Positions 45,825 to 59,683 of a stretch of DNA of 64,000 nucleotides are shown one piece after another. Below the pieces are notes generated by a model that saw nothing but the letters and a program-made list of their open reading frames with translations, was not told the origin of the DNA and searched no databases. Origin of the DNA: Daphnia carinata (Eukaryota; Arthropoda; Branchiopoda; Diplostraca; Daphniidae). Where the stretch lies: positions 5,951,357 through 6,015,356 of the forward strand of contig NC_081340.1 of NCBI RefSeq assembly GCF_022539665.2, in the 5' to 3' direction. The first letter of the stretch is position 1; each line of letters begins with the position of its first letter. Position numbers and translations under genes: made by a program.

Positions 45825-48800
45825 GATGATGATTGTGATGAAGAATTAAATGTGATTCTCTTTTCTTCTTTCCTTTCAAATTTATCAGCAGCTATTCTCC
45901 TTCTTCCCAAAGGCGGAATTTCAGGGCGTCCAACTCAAGGCAACTCACTGAGAAACCCAAAGGTTCACCAACGTCACGATTCACGACTTGCAAAAAAATG
46001 AAGACGAAGGAATTCGGAAAATGTTGTTTTCTTGCTAAATGAAAGCAGAGAACTATTTTAGCACATTTTCAAACAAACAACCAATCAGCAATGATCGAGT
46101 CAAGAAACAACAAGAGAACGTCACGATCGGTACGAACGAGAGAGGACGACTGGCGCGACTTGTGTGAAAGTGCGCTCGTCTTCAAGTGAATTTAAAACTC
46201 GACTGGCCGATGGTTAGCGTTGTGTGTTGTGCTAAAAAGAAGAAGAAGAAGAAAATTTTTTTTCTGTGGAACGGCGTTTCGTCGTCAGGAAATCTTTTAT
46301 CCGAGAAGCCGAAGGAAGAAAAGACAGAAAGAAAACGTACAATAACGATGAAGCAGTCTGCTGAACTGAAACGTCCCGACCCGTTAGTTCACCTCATCGA
46401 TTTGACTCCTCCCACTTGACGATCTTCTCCAGAGAGTCGGCACAAGTGCTGGCCTGATACAACACTCTTTTATTTTTCTCTTTCTCTTACTGTCTTGCAC
46501 TCGTTTTCGCCTTTCTACCACCAAACACACGCTGGCAGGTACACAGGTGAGTGTTAAGTCGTCAGTATACTAGGCGCCATGGCTAATCCATCGCAAATTG
46601 GCCAGCATTCCCCCCTCTTGCGAAGAAATGAAATTTTTCGAGACATACAAAGAAATAATTCTCTGATGACCAATTAAGACATATCCCATTCAAAATAAAT
46701 TGGATTTTACCGTTGTTTTTGTCTCTAACTCATCTATTTACGGTCTAGACCTATCGTCTTTTTTGCTTCTATCTTCTATATCAAGAAAACCATTGTACCG
46801 TTCTTCAAATGTTTTTCTTCTTGCCTTATTTCTGCGTAAAGAAAATAAAAAAAATAGCTTTCTGTTCGCACCGGTGTTTTATATAATCATCAGTTAATCG
46901 TGTGTGATATGTTCTACAGTACTTTTGACTGTGTACATCTCCCCACCAGCTGCAGAACAGGTGCGAAAAAGAAGAAGCTATTACAGATGCTTTCCCAGCA
47001 TTTGTTCTTCGCGAGAAAATCAAATGGTTTGTTCTTCTTTTAAACGATAGAATCAGGAAGTGGATGCAATATCTTCCGGAACTAGGTATCTAGTGGCGAA
47101 ACGGATAAGCTTTCTAATCGGAAATGACGAATGCATTTAAATGAGTGTCCACTGCCAATCAACGGGTGGCAATTTACAGAAAGATGAAGTGGAGATATTT
47201 TTAAACAAGGAAATCTGGTAAAGGCCAGTCGGAGAACTAACGGTGTTATGAACGGTATGATGCTGCCAGATATATGCAGCATACCTTCCCACATCTTTCC
47301 TCGCCCACCTTGCCCCTCATAAGAAAACCAGAAAAAAAAATACTTACACCATGAATTGCATTCCATCTGAAAAGATCCCTGTCTCCGATGCCTTTCCCCC
47401 ACTCGCTTTTTTCGGCCATCCCCGCCTCCTGCTGTCTTCAGGTCCCGTTAGGTTAAGGTTTTCATACCGATGAATCTAAAAAAGAATAGAAGAGGCTACC
47501 ATCAAAGGAAGAGGAAGGAAAACCCCGCTATCCTACCTCAAAATCCGTCGCACTTTCCATCTGGAATATTATAAGGTTCAAGGTCCTCTCCATCTTCTCT
47601 TTCTTCCACTGTACACTTGGCACAATTGTATCACACAGTAAGCCTCTTTTACAGGTTCTTGGAAGGAATCCCATCACCTAATATTTTATGTTTTGAAAGA
47701 TTACGTAGAGAAAAAGAATGTTCTCTTACCAAGTATTTGCAGCCTGTTTGTTTTCCAATGGGAGAGTCTGATTAAAGTTGGCTATCGTGTACACAAGAAC
47801 TTGCTTCCGGGATTGTTGATCTGGGTTTATGCTTCACGCACATACCTCGAAGCACACAGACAACCGACGTACAATAACACGAGATCGCCAGTAAAAAGAC
47901 TGGCGACTAAAGTCAATCACTGGACAGTATTGTTCTGCTTGAAAGCAATGAAATTTTGCAAGACATCAAAACTATGAGTTCGTTACGTATCGTATTGTTC
48001 ATTTTCCTGCATGAATACACTTTTATTAGCCAACAAATTACAGAACACGAATAGCTTGCAAATTGTCAGAACCAAGACAATAATGAGTCTGATGACCCTG
48101 GCACAGGGATGCCAGATCATTACCTTCAGGCCGACACGTACACACATCATTTTCTACGTAGTTGGAATTTTTAAAAATGTCACGTTTATTTGTTTCTAAT
48201 TGGCCCACACGGTATCAACAAAAAATGCGACTGTAATTAGCGTCTTCGTTTTTACTTGTGTACTTCAAATTGCGTAATTATTATTAGACAATTCCTTTAG
48301 TTTGGGTCATAACGTTTGAGGAAGTTCGTCACGTAGTTATTCATCAGTTTACGGTAAATTTGATATGCCCTCCGGTAGATTCACTGTAGTTCACCTGCGT
48401 TTTGGCCTAGATCTCACGTTCAGGTTCCAACAAAGATTCTAGAAATTTCATGTTTTTTTTGTTCAGAAGTCAGTACATCAGTCGAGTCGATTCGTCTTTT
48501 TGTCAGTGAAAATGTCAAAGTTCAATTGGATAAAGAGTATTTTGTATTTTGTGTAAGTCAACAGGAGATGTCTGTCACAGTAAATTTCGTCTGTCTTTCA
48601 TTTGTTTCAGTTTTTTGTTCATTAAAAGGGCAGTCAGTCGGTTTAAACAAAAGAAGCAGACAAGCGGTGGGAGTTGTTCCGATGGCGTCGCAACGTCGAG
48701 ACGTCACAACTGGCTAGTCATCCGGTCGCATTTTTTTTTTTTTTAATATCGTTATGCCGTCAGTCTTGAGTCATGAACGTAGTTCACAGAGGTCGTCTTT

Positions 48801-49891
48801 CGTCAACGTAAAGCGAGAAATGAATAACTAGCAAAAGTCACATAGTTTATCCACCACCAGTCTGTCTCGAGTATCGTCAAAGTCAAGTTAGAGTAGTCAG
48901 GAAAGTCCAAGTCAGTTCCAAGCAAGTCTTTTTTGGCGTCAAGTCTTTTTTTTTTTTTTTTTTTTTTTGCTTCGTCATTTTGAATGAAAATAAAGGTCAG
49001 CGAGAGTATTTTTCGTCAGGTACCAGTAAAAAGAGTGAAACGTCACAGCTAAGAATAGCAAAACACATCAAATACCTCGTGACTCGTCCGATAATGTAGA
49101 ATGAATTGCTGTTTGAAAACGTTTGTTAGAAGTTCGTCTGTGTCAGGAAAAAGTTTTGTCGTTTTTAAGAGTCTGTCAAAGCGTCGATTCGTCCACGTCA
49201 AAAGTCTTTCGAGCCCAGTAGATCAGGAGTATCGGTCTCCCACTCGAACAAAAATCAAAACAAAAATGTTTCACTTGAACAAGAGGAAGCTGCGAACCCA
49301 ATCATGCTTGAAGCCAATTCTCCCTTTAGGATAGAGCGGGGAAATTAGAACGAAAAAAATGGAAACAGCGTCTAGTGAAAATCTAAGTCAGTCGGTTAAG
49401 AGAAACGGCAATTAGAGCTCAGTGAAGGAAAAACCTTATAAGAGTAGAATTGCCGTTAATGTCTCGTCAAGCAGAGTCCAAGTCGAAATAAATTAAGTCT
49501 GATTGTCATCTCGTCAAATGTCATTTGATCCGTCAACGATCACGCACACGTAAGTGCTAGAACGTATCCAAACGTGCCATGAGAAAGGAGCGCGCTGTCA
49601 ACGGAGGAGGAAAATAAACAATTTGCATAGGACTGGATCGGCGAACCAGCACCGTCCGAATAAATACTGGCGATTTCAAAAAAAGAGCGTTATGATGAAA
49701 TACTTTTGGGGGAAAAGAACGGACAGTTTGATGACTTGTGATACGGAGTAGTCAGTCATCATCCACCCGTTCCCATTCAAACAAATACTTTGTTTCACGA
49801 ATACTTTTTTAAATGACTATGGAAGGTAAAGAATATTGCCATGATTTGGATGGAGTGAAGTTGGCTGGACAATGGAGTTGTTCGTTGTCTT
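45825..49891. other. 4-kb gap between masquerade-like gene and chitin deacetylase
   Basis: This holds the promoter side of the masquerade-like gene and the 3' side of chitin deacetylase. No ORF with a recognisable product was found; 46186-46419 and 47693-47977 are short frames without domains. The notable content is the GTC-rich tract at about 48470-49570 and a 24-T run near 48946-48969. Confidence 0.5.
48471..49570 (+). repeat. GTC-rich, strand-asymmetric tract
   Basis: GTC, mostly as AGTC, CGTC or TGTC, appears dozens of times on the plus strand with little GAC. A hand count over 48471-48960 gives about 35 GTC against two or three GAC. No fixed period or ORF explains it. It could be a very degenerate satellite or a transcribed non-coding sequence. 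Confidence 0.5.
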
Positions 49892-52283
49892 TTAAATGTC
49901 CAAACCAAATTCATTTTTGATCCATGGATAGACTTGTGGGCATTCCGTGCAAGTGTGGAGATAACGATCGCCTCTCAGTGCACGTGATTGCAATTTACAC
50001 GCACGGCCAATGTTGCAAGCTTTATCCTCAGGTGGAACCTAACAAACGGGTTTTCCAAAACATTTAGGAAATTGAGCACAAAAGAAAAAGCAAGGAAAAG
50101 AAATTACTTACCTGGGGTTTACATTTCCATGGATCGAATTGACTCAACGCATTGATCGGCGTTGGTTTTTGCATCCACTGAATCACTTCCCAATTGTTGA
50201 GGATCCAAACTTCTGGCATGCGGACCATATCCTCGAGGAATCGCTACAGCCACAAAAGATAAATTTCGTTTTACCTAGCATTTAATCAAAATCATTAGCT
50301 TGCGCTACCTGGAAGGCCCGCAAGTTAATGCGCTTCTTAAACCAAATGGTGTGGAAGTAGAGACCGAACGGTGCGCGATTCGAGTTGTAGTGTCGCCTAA
50401 AATTGTGCATCAACATCTCGTAAACTTCATCTTCGGACCCGTGAGACGGGCACGAATCCACCATGGCGCAAGAGTACTCCTAAGATATTTAGAAATAGTA
50501 CGAAAATGAAAAAGAAAAAAAAATTCGTGTCAACGCCAGAGGGACCTGCGCGAATTTTTAAACCCAAACCTCGACTTCCAGCTGGTTGAGTACCATTTCC
50601 CAGATGCCTGGGAAACTGCGACTAGGGCAGCGTTGTCCGGTACCGACACAACCGTGAGGCATCTTGTAGTCCAGCGTGTAAGGCCAAATAGGCGGATCAC
50701 TGAGAGGAGCGGCCATACTGGCATCGTAAACAAAGCCGAACTCCTTCATCATGAGAAATTGTCGGTTCCACCCGACGCGCAAGAAAGGTACGCGGATGCC
50801 GCGGATGTCCTCCATGTGAACGCCAGCAAAGCGATTGATAATGTTAGCCTGGCCGACCATTTCATCGAACCAGTCCTCAATAGTGGCGTTAGTCGACCAC
50901 CAGCCCTCCGGATGCCGATGCCTTTAATTCACAAATAACGTAGTTATTAATTTAAAATGATATTTCAATTTTTAAAATTTAAAGAATAACCAATTGCGGT
51001 TGTGCTTACGTGATGGAATGGGCAGCAATTTCGTGTCCGGCATTCCATAGCTTCTGTACATGCTGATAATTATTGTACTCGTGACTGACGTAGAACGTGG
51101 CGTGGATGGGGCAACCGTTTGGATTCTTACTGTTGAAAAACAAACGAAAACGGATCGTGAACATTTCATCCTGCTTTAACGGTTATGCGGTAGACTTTAC
51201 CGTTCCGGAATAAAGAGTTTGTTGAGGTACAAGTCCCAATTCTCGCCGTTAACGGCATCGTCAAACGTGATGGTAATCATCTGTGGCACCTGTTGAAACC
51301 ACATAACAAACGTCAGAAAATTTGGTAAAAAAAAAAAACTATACTTCAATTCTTACCTGATTAACTTCGAGATTGCCTGGGATGAGTGTTCCATCAACAC
51401 TGCAGAAACAGTTGGGCAACGTACAGTTGGCGTAGTCGCAACGGGCGGCCGCGTTTGGATCATTCTCGGCATCTGGTGTTTAGATAAGAACAAAGGCATG
51501 ATTAGATATTCTAAACATCATCGTAGCTGTTCGACTAACCGCACCATCCTTCGTCGCTCCCATCGACGCAATCGGCATGTCCATCGCAAAATAGGTCGCT
51601 GTTCAGGCAAGTTCCATCAGCACAAGCAAGCTCATTGACCGGGCAGATGGGTTCCGGCGTATTGAGAAGCGGTTTGGGTAAAGCAGCCTCTAACAAATTG
51701 GAGAAAGCAAGACAAAAAAAAAAGGGCGTTACATTTCGAGTTTAGCAAGTTTGAATACTCATTTAATAGAAAATAATTCGAAAGTATATATATAATATAA
51801 AAAAAAAAAAAAAAAAAACCTGTGTTAATGTCGCAGTTGTCCACTTTCGCCTTAAAGTCGCAAATCTGCCTGACGATATCGAATAGCAAACCTGTCGAGC
51901 ACTTGAATTCAAAGACTTCGTTTTCTATTGCAAATACAAATGAATAAAACATTAATCATGATTAGAAAAAAATACAATTAAATATTCGAAAGCCTTTACC
52001 AATGCAAAGATAATATTTGGCGCATTCACCGGTTGACCACATCTTCGCCTTTTCTCGATCGGGATTACGATAGAACTTGCCATTGTTCATACACCGAATG
52101 CCGTTGCGTACCTGTCGCTTGTTGCGCAATAACGGATGATTTTCGTCCGGCACCGGAGAGGACCCTTATGCATAAATTAATAATAAATAGAAATTCTAAA
52201 AAAAAAAAAGAAATGCAGAACTTACAAGTGAGTTGAAGAAGAATTGCAACTAGAACCACAACTGACCACGAAGTGGACACCAT
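49892..52283 (-). CDS. Chitin deacetylase, group I (serpentine/vermiform type)
   Basis: Eleven-exon model: 52283-52226, 52164-52000, 51924-51820, 51689-51540, 51472-51357, 51289-51201, 51129-51010, 50921-50570, 50479-50309, 50243-50112, 50038-49892; 1605 nt, 534 aa. A signal peptide ([12 protein letters not shown]) is followed by a peritrophin-type chitin-binding domain ([12 protein letters not shown] ... [10 protein letters not shown]), an LDL-receptor class A repeat ([17 protein letters not shown]) and a polysaccharide deacetylase domain. Catalytic motifs are intact: [27 protein letters not shown] and LYFHTIWF. The enzyme removes acetyl groups from chitin in cuticle or tracheal-type extracellular matrix. 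The ChBD-LDLa-deacetylase order defines group I in insects. Whether it is the CDA1 or CDA2 orthologue cannot be decided by eye. Confidence 0.96.
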
Positions 52284-54315
52284 TTTGCAACTTCACAACT
52301 CGTGCCGTCGTTTATGTAAAGATGACTCAACAGTCACAGCACATTCGGATCGGGAGAGGAGCTCCGTTCAGTGTGCGCTCCGTTCAGAGCTGAGAAGACG
52401 ACTGACTGTACTGAGACTTGAGCATCGTCTCCTATATGGATGAGCTTTGATGTGGGTTACCTACTGGCCTAGTTGAAGGTTAGCAAACTTACTACCCCGT
52501 CCAGGAGGAGGAAGCGGGAGGGATGAGCGGGCGGAGTGATGTGGCGGTGGCTTTTGGTGGCAGACAGCGGTGACTGGAACAACACCACACTGATGGCCCC
52601 GTACACACGAGTCTTCCATCGGTCATGGCCCACCGATTCTCCTCGCGCTGGTTCCTCAACTCATGCCAACCCACACCCACGACATACACGAACAACGGGC
52701 CCATAGAAGAGCAAAAATAGTTTTAAAAATGACATTAACAACTGACTTACACCAAACGGCCCAGCTGTAGACGTGCCCGTGTAATCGGGACTGAGAAATA
52801 ACTTGCGTGACGAACGAATGGCCCTCTGAAAATGTGGCTATATCATACAACCACAAATCGATTAGGCCATGCTTTTTATATTAATAACATTTTTGGTCAA
52901 AAATAAATAAGCATAAAACATTCTCGTCAATTTTGCCCCGACCGCGTTCGTTCCAATTTCTCTCTTCGCACCCCCTCCAGTGGATTGTGTATCTGCTTAC
53001 CTAAAAAAAGATAAAAAGCCAGATCAAACTGACACAAACTTGCGCAATGTAAACAGGTAAATAAGAGATTTCATTTCAAACGACATGTTTTTTTTTTCTT
53101 TCCAGTTCTAGTGACCTACTTTAATTTGGAAAGATTTGATAAAATTGAGAAGCTTTGAGTGGCACAAGTAATTCGAGTTCTTTGATGTGTGCTGCATCAA
53201 AAAAGGAGAAAAGAGGAAAACTTATCTGACATCACGCAACAACAAACTTCAAGCCATCGGGAAGGGGGAAAAAAATTACAACAACAAAAAATAACGCATA
53301 ACGAGGAAAAAAAAAGAGGGGCAATGTCCTCCCTCCACTACTCCTCCGGGGGTGAAGGTAAACCCATCCTGTCAGTTACGCTGTGGTTATACGGGGCCAG
53401 GTGAGAAAAATATAACAAGAGAAAAATAAAAATAAAAAAAAATGAAATACAAAAAATCACGAGTTAAAGCGAAGGGGAGAGAGAGAACTGGTGGTTATAA
53501 ACAAAGGAATAAAGCCTGTTTTTTGTTAACCTTCTCCTTTCCTCGGAAAAGAAAAGCCAAACGAAGAAAATGAAGATAAACGAGGAAAGGAAGAGAGAAA
53601 ATGCTATAACATTTGCTGGTTCCTCACCGGTCGAACGAGGCATTCTGCGCGGTTAGGGCAGCTTCGTGACGCTCCACATCTTTCCAGCTTCGTAAGGGAA
53701 GGCCAATGAACCCCGAATGTTAGTAACAAGGAGGAGCCTTCACTCGTGAAAATTCCCGAACAAAGTCGAAAGGCCGAATGACACATAAATGCCTTTGCTA
53801 TAAAAACGGGTTGGACGATCGTAAAGTAATCTTTTAAATTGGGAAAAAAAACTCCAAATAAATAATTAGACAGGCAACAGAAAAAAGGGCAGCTCACCTG
53901 TTGGGGTATTTAATCCTACCTTGTTATCAATTTTACCTGATGTTGTTAATGAACCACGTTACGCTGCTGCAAAAGTTAGCCACTGTGAAGTGGAAAGCCT
54001 AAAAAATGACAATGTTGACAGAGAAAGCTTCGTCTCGATTACAAGGAAAAATGACGTGACACTTTCGTGCAACACGTCTTGCTTCTTGTTTCTCTCAGAA
54101 AACATGTTTGTCTCAATTTCATCGCTTGATTGGCAGCTGGGAGGCTAGTCACATTGTTAGCCAACAAAAAATGTATTTTGTTGTTGTGTGGGTTTTGTTT
54201 TGTTTTAAATGGATGCAATTTGAATTGTAACGTACCACTTCACATGAAGGCATGTCAAAACGATACATGGGACTGGGATCGCTCTTCTTCCTCTTTATTT
54301 TCATACTTCTCTCGG
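52284..54315. other. Intergenic region between chitin deacetylase and NAA35
   Basis: 2 kb with A-rich and GA-rich tracts and no gene call. The part just above 52283 should be the chitin deacetylase promoter and 5' UTR. Frames at 52492-52856 and 53604-53897 (minus) are short and unsupported. The part near 54315 is the NAA35 3' UTR side. Confidence 0.5.
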
Positions 54316-57300
54316 CTAGGTTACTTTGACAATGGGTAAGTGCGGATGAACGGTAAAGTCGAATTGCGGCGCGGATGCTCCTTCGCGGCGATGCCCACCA
54401 GCCAACAATCGCATGACGACACAGTTCGTTTTACAGACGCGGATCAACGATAACACCTGGATTAAAAACACGAAAACAAAAATTCACACATACATAATGA
54501 AATAAAATAAAAGCAAATAAACAAATTGTAGGAGAAAAAATATATCCGTTATTGTCTTTTAGATTTTTTTTATCTAATGGAAAAAAGAAAACTGTAAAAC
54601 AGCTCACGTACGTTTTCATCATTTGATTGGCCAGTCAAAGCTGTCAAAATCGTTGCCGCATGGTGGAAATGTCTGCAAGCTGTTGCGTAGAGATTAGACG
54701 CATGTGATGCTTTATCATTCTCGTCCGTGGCGTTGAACTCCAGCTGTCAATCGATCATGTGGATATGGGATAGAAAAAACCGTTAGAAACAGTTTGAGAC
54801 ATACTTTTTTTTGTTTTTGTTTTACTTTGGTTCATTTATGATTATTATAGCATTTCTCAGAGCCACTTACTTTAGTCATTTCCTTGAACTGCACGTATGG
54901 AACAAGAGGCGGTGTTGACACCTGGCCCAGTGGAGCAAAACGGTGCTCATAACGGACGCGCTCGTCGTCAAATTCGGTCCGGGGGCGCCGAATCTTTCCC
55001 TCCAAATCCATGGCGACCATCGCCTAAAAAAGCGTAACAACATTCACATAAAAAAAAAAAAATTGAATTTCACGATTTCAGCTACCCACAAAGCACAGCT
55101 GGATTCCTTCACCTCTTAGCAAACGCAAAAAATAACAACCAAAGATTAAAGCCAAAACAGACTGGGTCACGCACGGGGTACATGTAACTGTACACTAAAC
55201 CAACTTACATTTGTTTGTTTATTATGTTTCTTTTTAAAGAAGAAAAAGAAAACCTAAGTGGGAACATCTGCAGCTTACGGACAAGCGCAAAAGTTATGGG
55301 GGTCCTTTTAAGGCAGACGGGTAGATTTAAAAAAAAAAAAAAAAAAAAAAAAAGCTGGACAAATGGAAATGGGGACGGTGAGTTAGCTCTATCGTTTAAC
55401 CTTATAATAGCCGCCGCACATACTCTGTACAGCTTGGCAATAAGCAATTTCTTTGGCATAGGGTCGCGCATTTGCTGCGCGTTCCTTTTTCTTCTTGCTT
55501 TTGCCGTTGCCACTCTGACCTCCTTTCTTGTTAGTCGCGCCCGGTCCTTTCCCTTTACTTTTCAGATATTCAGCCATAGACTGATGTTCCGTCAGAAACG
55601 AATCGGCTCTGTTGTAAGCCGATATCAACCATCCATAGAGAAACTCGTAGAGATACCTAAGAGAAGGAGAAAGACAAACAATGACGACTCTTAGATCAAG
55701 ATGCATTCTAACCCACAAATATGACTAAAACAACGCCACTAGCAATGGTAGTTTCTAACCGTTGGTTTGTCCATCCTACATTTATAACTCTGTAGAAATT
55801 ATTTTTTAAAATAAAATAATACTAAATAATAGAAACAATTAAGGTAAGACAGAGAAAGGAAATTAAAACTAATTCCATTTTTGGAAAATACCAATTTCTA
55901 GCTAAGACATAGTCTTAGATGAGATTATTCATTCAGTGAATCGTACATACCAGAAAATGTAATGGTATTCGTAGATACTGTAGAGAGAGAGTTCGAATCC
56001 CGAGAACAAGTATTGAATCATAGTCCGAAGCGTGTGTAACAAGACCCAGGTGCCGAGACAGGCCAAATGAGAGCGACCGCTATCCGTTTGTAGGGAGATC
56101 GTGTGGAGATACGCATCCACTTTATCGGCCTTCCCGTGCAACATAATAAATGTTAATAACGTTCAATTTTCTTAATAATCAACCGCTATATTACCTCTTC
56201 TTGAAGCGTAGCTAGATCTTGCAAAATGTGCCCAAATTTATCCCTCTGGCGTGCTAAATTATGGCCAGCAATTTGTATCAAGGATCCCATCGGTCGTACA
56301 CACTGTTGGAACAGTTGGTCAACACACTCTTGAACTTGGGCGTGTTGAGGAGTGCCAGTGACCAGACCAAGGCCTCCCGTCAATGCAGGTGGTGCGATGA
56401 AAGACCGCGCCGCTTCCTGGAGAACTTCGGTCAGGGGTTGTTGGCCAAAGACACGGTTACAGAGTGGAATATAAAGAAGCTGCAACAAAGAGCGTGACAA
56501 GACACAAGGTGGGGGACGCTGTCGACCGATGTTGTAGAAAAAGTCCTTAACAAAATTTAAAAAAAAACGTAAATGTTAACATATAATGTTGGTTAATAAA
56601 GAACGAAAGATTTTTTCTTTAAATACCAAAGCAGCGTGAAAATTCGTATGTTCTTTTATTTTGCACATTGCTTTCAAGCGATCCATTAACTGAATCAAAT
56701 TGTTGATGGCTTCAGCCCGTGAACGAAGTTGGGTATATCTTGGAAACGTTGGAGGAAGAAGTCTCTGATTAACTTGAGGCTCAAATCCCATGATTTCAAT
56801 TTCTTCAGCACCTTTTGAATAGAGTTAATATTCAGAGATAGGGAAAAAATTCTTAAAGCCAATACCATATCCAGAACCAAGGGAGATAGTCTGCAAACAT
56901 GAGTTTAAGGCTTCACGGCACACGTGCGTAGACTTGAGGATTTCTTCAATCAGCGAATGGGCATTAACTGTTGTAGCTGACGATTCTCGACGATTAAATT
57001 TCAACAATAATTGATAGAAATGCCGGAAAAATCTTAATCTTGTGTGCACGGCACTTATTTCCTGTATTACAAAAAATAATTGTTAATCAATCACAAGATA
57101 CTACCACAGTAAATGTGCAAGTATACTTTCAGTTCATGGGATCCCTCAGCAGATGCTGAAGAAACAGAATTTTTTATTTCTTTCATCAGATCTTCTTCAC
57201 TTTCTTTAATTAATGCTAAGGCTTTCAGTTCTGGGATCTCAGATGCAAGTCTGAATCCATAAACTAATGGCTGAAAATCTTCCTCTTCAAACACAGATGC

Positions 57301-57924
57301 TCTAAGACAAACTATGATGAGATTGCCGAAAAGATTGCAGCTTCTCAACACTTACTGATTAATGTAGTCTTTGATGAGATCAACTACTTTCAGAAAAAGG
57401 GTGATGAAGGCCTTCACATTGCGGTCTTCAATTTTTTGAGGATGTTGTGCATAAAGATTAATGAACACTGTTTGAGCTAAAGAATGACCTTCCAGCCATG
57501 TGACTAGGCAGGCTATACTGTTATCGACAATACCTGAAATACAAAAAAAAAATTAATTGAAACACTGAAAAGTTCATAGTAGTTTGTTTACCTATGAACT
57601 GATCATTATTGACTTTCTTCAATTCAAGTTTCCCAGCCTTCACAGCTTGATCAAAGTTAAGAATTTTTTTACTTCCATTTGTTATCTGGTGCATTCCAGC
57701 ATCCATTTTTGGGTCCATCATTTCAATTGCAGACATGGCTTCAAATAAGCCAAATAAGTCATCATGGGCTAATTCTCCCAATTCCAAATCTAAGTAGGAA
57801 CATGTGGGGGTTAAAGTCTGACAAATCATGGCAGAAATAATTTTTCAAATTCACCCTTAACTGAAGCTTTAAAATCACTAGTGATATCCCTCCAAGAATA
57901 TACAACTTCGGGAGGACGGGCCAT
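54316..57924 (-). CDS. NAA35: NatC N-terminal acetyltransferase auxiliary subunit NAA35 (Mak10)
   Basis: Twelve-exon model: 57924-57855, 57789-57592, 57533-57356, 57301-57127, 57061-56866, 56811-56627, 56545-56195, 56129-55951, 55656-55401, 55023-54871, 54743-54612, 54456-54316; 2214 nt, 737 aa (human NAA35 725). Conserved landmarks along the length: [133 protein letters not shown] and [13 protein letters not shown]35 anchors the NatC complex (with NAA30 and NAA38) to ribosomes; NatC acetylates Met-Leu/Ile/Phe N-termini. A Lys/Gly-rich loop ([18 protein letters not shown]) lies before the conserved C-terminal part. Head-to-head with PTER. Confidence 0.97.
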
Positions 57925-58120
57925 TTTCAATCCCAAAATATCGTGGAATAAAATAATGGAAAAAGCAAAATACTTCCTTCCCTCTTCCGATAATGTCCTG
58001 TAAAATTCCCCTCAGCTGATCAGCCATCTAGCGAGTTTTGTCGAACTACGTGGACTTTTCCGGCGTATGCTGTGTTTATGTTGATTTTGAACGTCAAAAG
58101 GCGGAACGAGGAACTCCGAA
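57925..58120. promoter_or_regulatory. Shared divergent promoter region NAA35/PTER
   Basis: Only 196 bp separate the two start codons on opposite strands, so both transcripts must start here or within each other's 5' ends. No TATA box is evident. A bidirectional housekeeping-type promoter is inferred from spacing alone. Confidence 0.5.
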
Positions 58121-59501
58121 ATGGAAATTACCGCCAAAAATACATCCAATTCTGATCATTCATCCTTTTCTGGGAATATTCAATCAGGTAGGTGAAACCA
58201 AAAACCATGGTTATATTTTCTTTGAATTCACTGACTGTTAAGTTTAAAGAATGATTTAATAAGTATTTCGCCAAAAGTCACAGGAATTCTACCTCCTTCA
58301 GCTCTTGGAAAAACGATGGTCCATGAGCATTTGTCCATGAATTTCGATGTGGCTTTTGTGAAGCCTGTTGAAGCAGACCTACAAAAATCCATTATGCCAT
58401 TCTCTATGGAAACTTTGGGGTGGATCCGATATAATCCATACAGCCATCAACCAAATCTCCAGCTAAATGATATTGAGTGTGAAAAAGCCATTATAGATGA
58501 AATGAAGCATTATCAGTCAATTGGCGGGAATTCTATTGTAGAATGCACAACCCATGGAATTTCTCGGAAGGCTCAGTTCCTGTTTGATTTGAGTAAACTC
58601 ACAGGTGTCAACATCATTGCTGGAACTGGATATTATGTAGCAGCAGCTCAAAATTACAAGCTTTTTGAAAAGCCTGTTGAACAATTAGCAGAAGTAATGC
58701 GAATAGAACAGCTAGAAGGATGTATGGAAGCCCGTGAAGTTCGATGCGGATTAATCGGAGAAATAGGCTGCTCGTACCCCCTTCATAGTATTAAATCATC
58801 ATTTTGCTATTTAATGAACTCATTGTTCACCATACAGTTCTGTCAGGTTTTGAAAAACGTGTTTTGGAAGCAGCTGCAGTAGTACAAACCGAGCTCAAGT
58901 GCCCAGTGTCCATCCATCCTGGAAGAGATCCAGCATCACCTGGCCAGATTCTTCGTTGTTTTCTTGAAGCCGGAGGGAGAGCGAATCAAGTGTCTCTGTG
59001 CCATTTAGATAGTACAGTATATTTTGCGTTACTCAATACCTTTGATGTTGCAACTTAAACCAAACGCATGCTAGGAACCCTCATACGAGGCGACGACCTG
59101 TTCGATTTTGCTACCATGGGATCATACTTGGAGTTTGACCTATTTGGTATCGAATGCTCACATTATCAACTGAACCGGCAATTTGATATGCCAAGTGATG
59201 CTCAGCGAATACGTCGTCTGCATCAGTTGATTACTGAAGGCTATGAGGATAAAATTTTGATATCTCAAGATATCCACACAAAACACCGATTGGTTTCACC
59301 TTTTTTTTATTGGATAAAAATTTTTTACACTTGCTTATACTGTTTTAACTTCAAACCTATTTGCAGGCTAAATTTGGAGGCCACGGTTATAGCCATATCT
59401 TGGAGAACATTGTGCCTAAAATGCGTGAAAGAGGCATAGAAGATGACGCATTAGACAAGATTTTAGTTAAGAATCCTTCCCGGTGGCTAACTTACCTATG
59501 A
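58121..59501 (+). CDS. PTER: Phosphotriesterase-related protein (amidohydrolase)
   Basis: Five-exon model: 58121-58187, 58284-58787, 58838-59011, 59075-59292, 59367-59501; 1098 nt, 365 aa (human PTER 349). Amidohydrolase landmarks: VHEHLSMNF (first metal-binding His pair), [31 protein letters not shown] (assembled over exons 3-4), [18 protein letters not shown] (metal Asp region) and [11 protein letters not shown]. The fold is a TIM barrel with a binuclear metal site. Mammalian PTER has been linked to N-acetyltaurine hydrolysis; the arthropod substrate is not known from sequence. The ATG at 58121 is chosen because its frame continues in phase into the conserved N-terminus ([16 protein letters not shown]). 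Confidence 0.95.
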
Positions 59502-59683
59502 TGCGCTTTTAATTTAACTTTTGTTAGTTTATAGAAAGTTATTATTGGCTATTCAAACACTTAAATATCATTTATCTGAATCACACTAGTTCGATGCGAT
59601 AATATATAGTTTGCATGTGAAATGTGATCACTAGTTGTCATCTATTTTATTCATATATTTTTCCATACAAGGAAATTTAACAT
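59502..59683. other. Convergent 3' region of PTER and the peptide transporter
   Basis: 182 bp between facing stop codons, A/T-rich, presumably overlapping 3' UTRs. Nothing else is seen. Confidence 0.6.

Noticed and set aside
46186-46419. 77-codon frame upstream of the masquerade-like gene
   Set aside because: Lysine run from an AAG repeat and no domain; likely chance.
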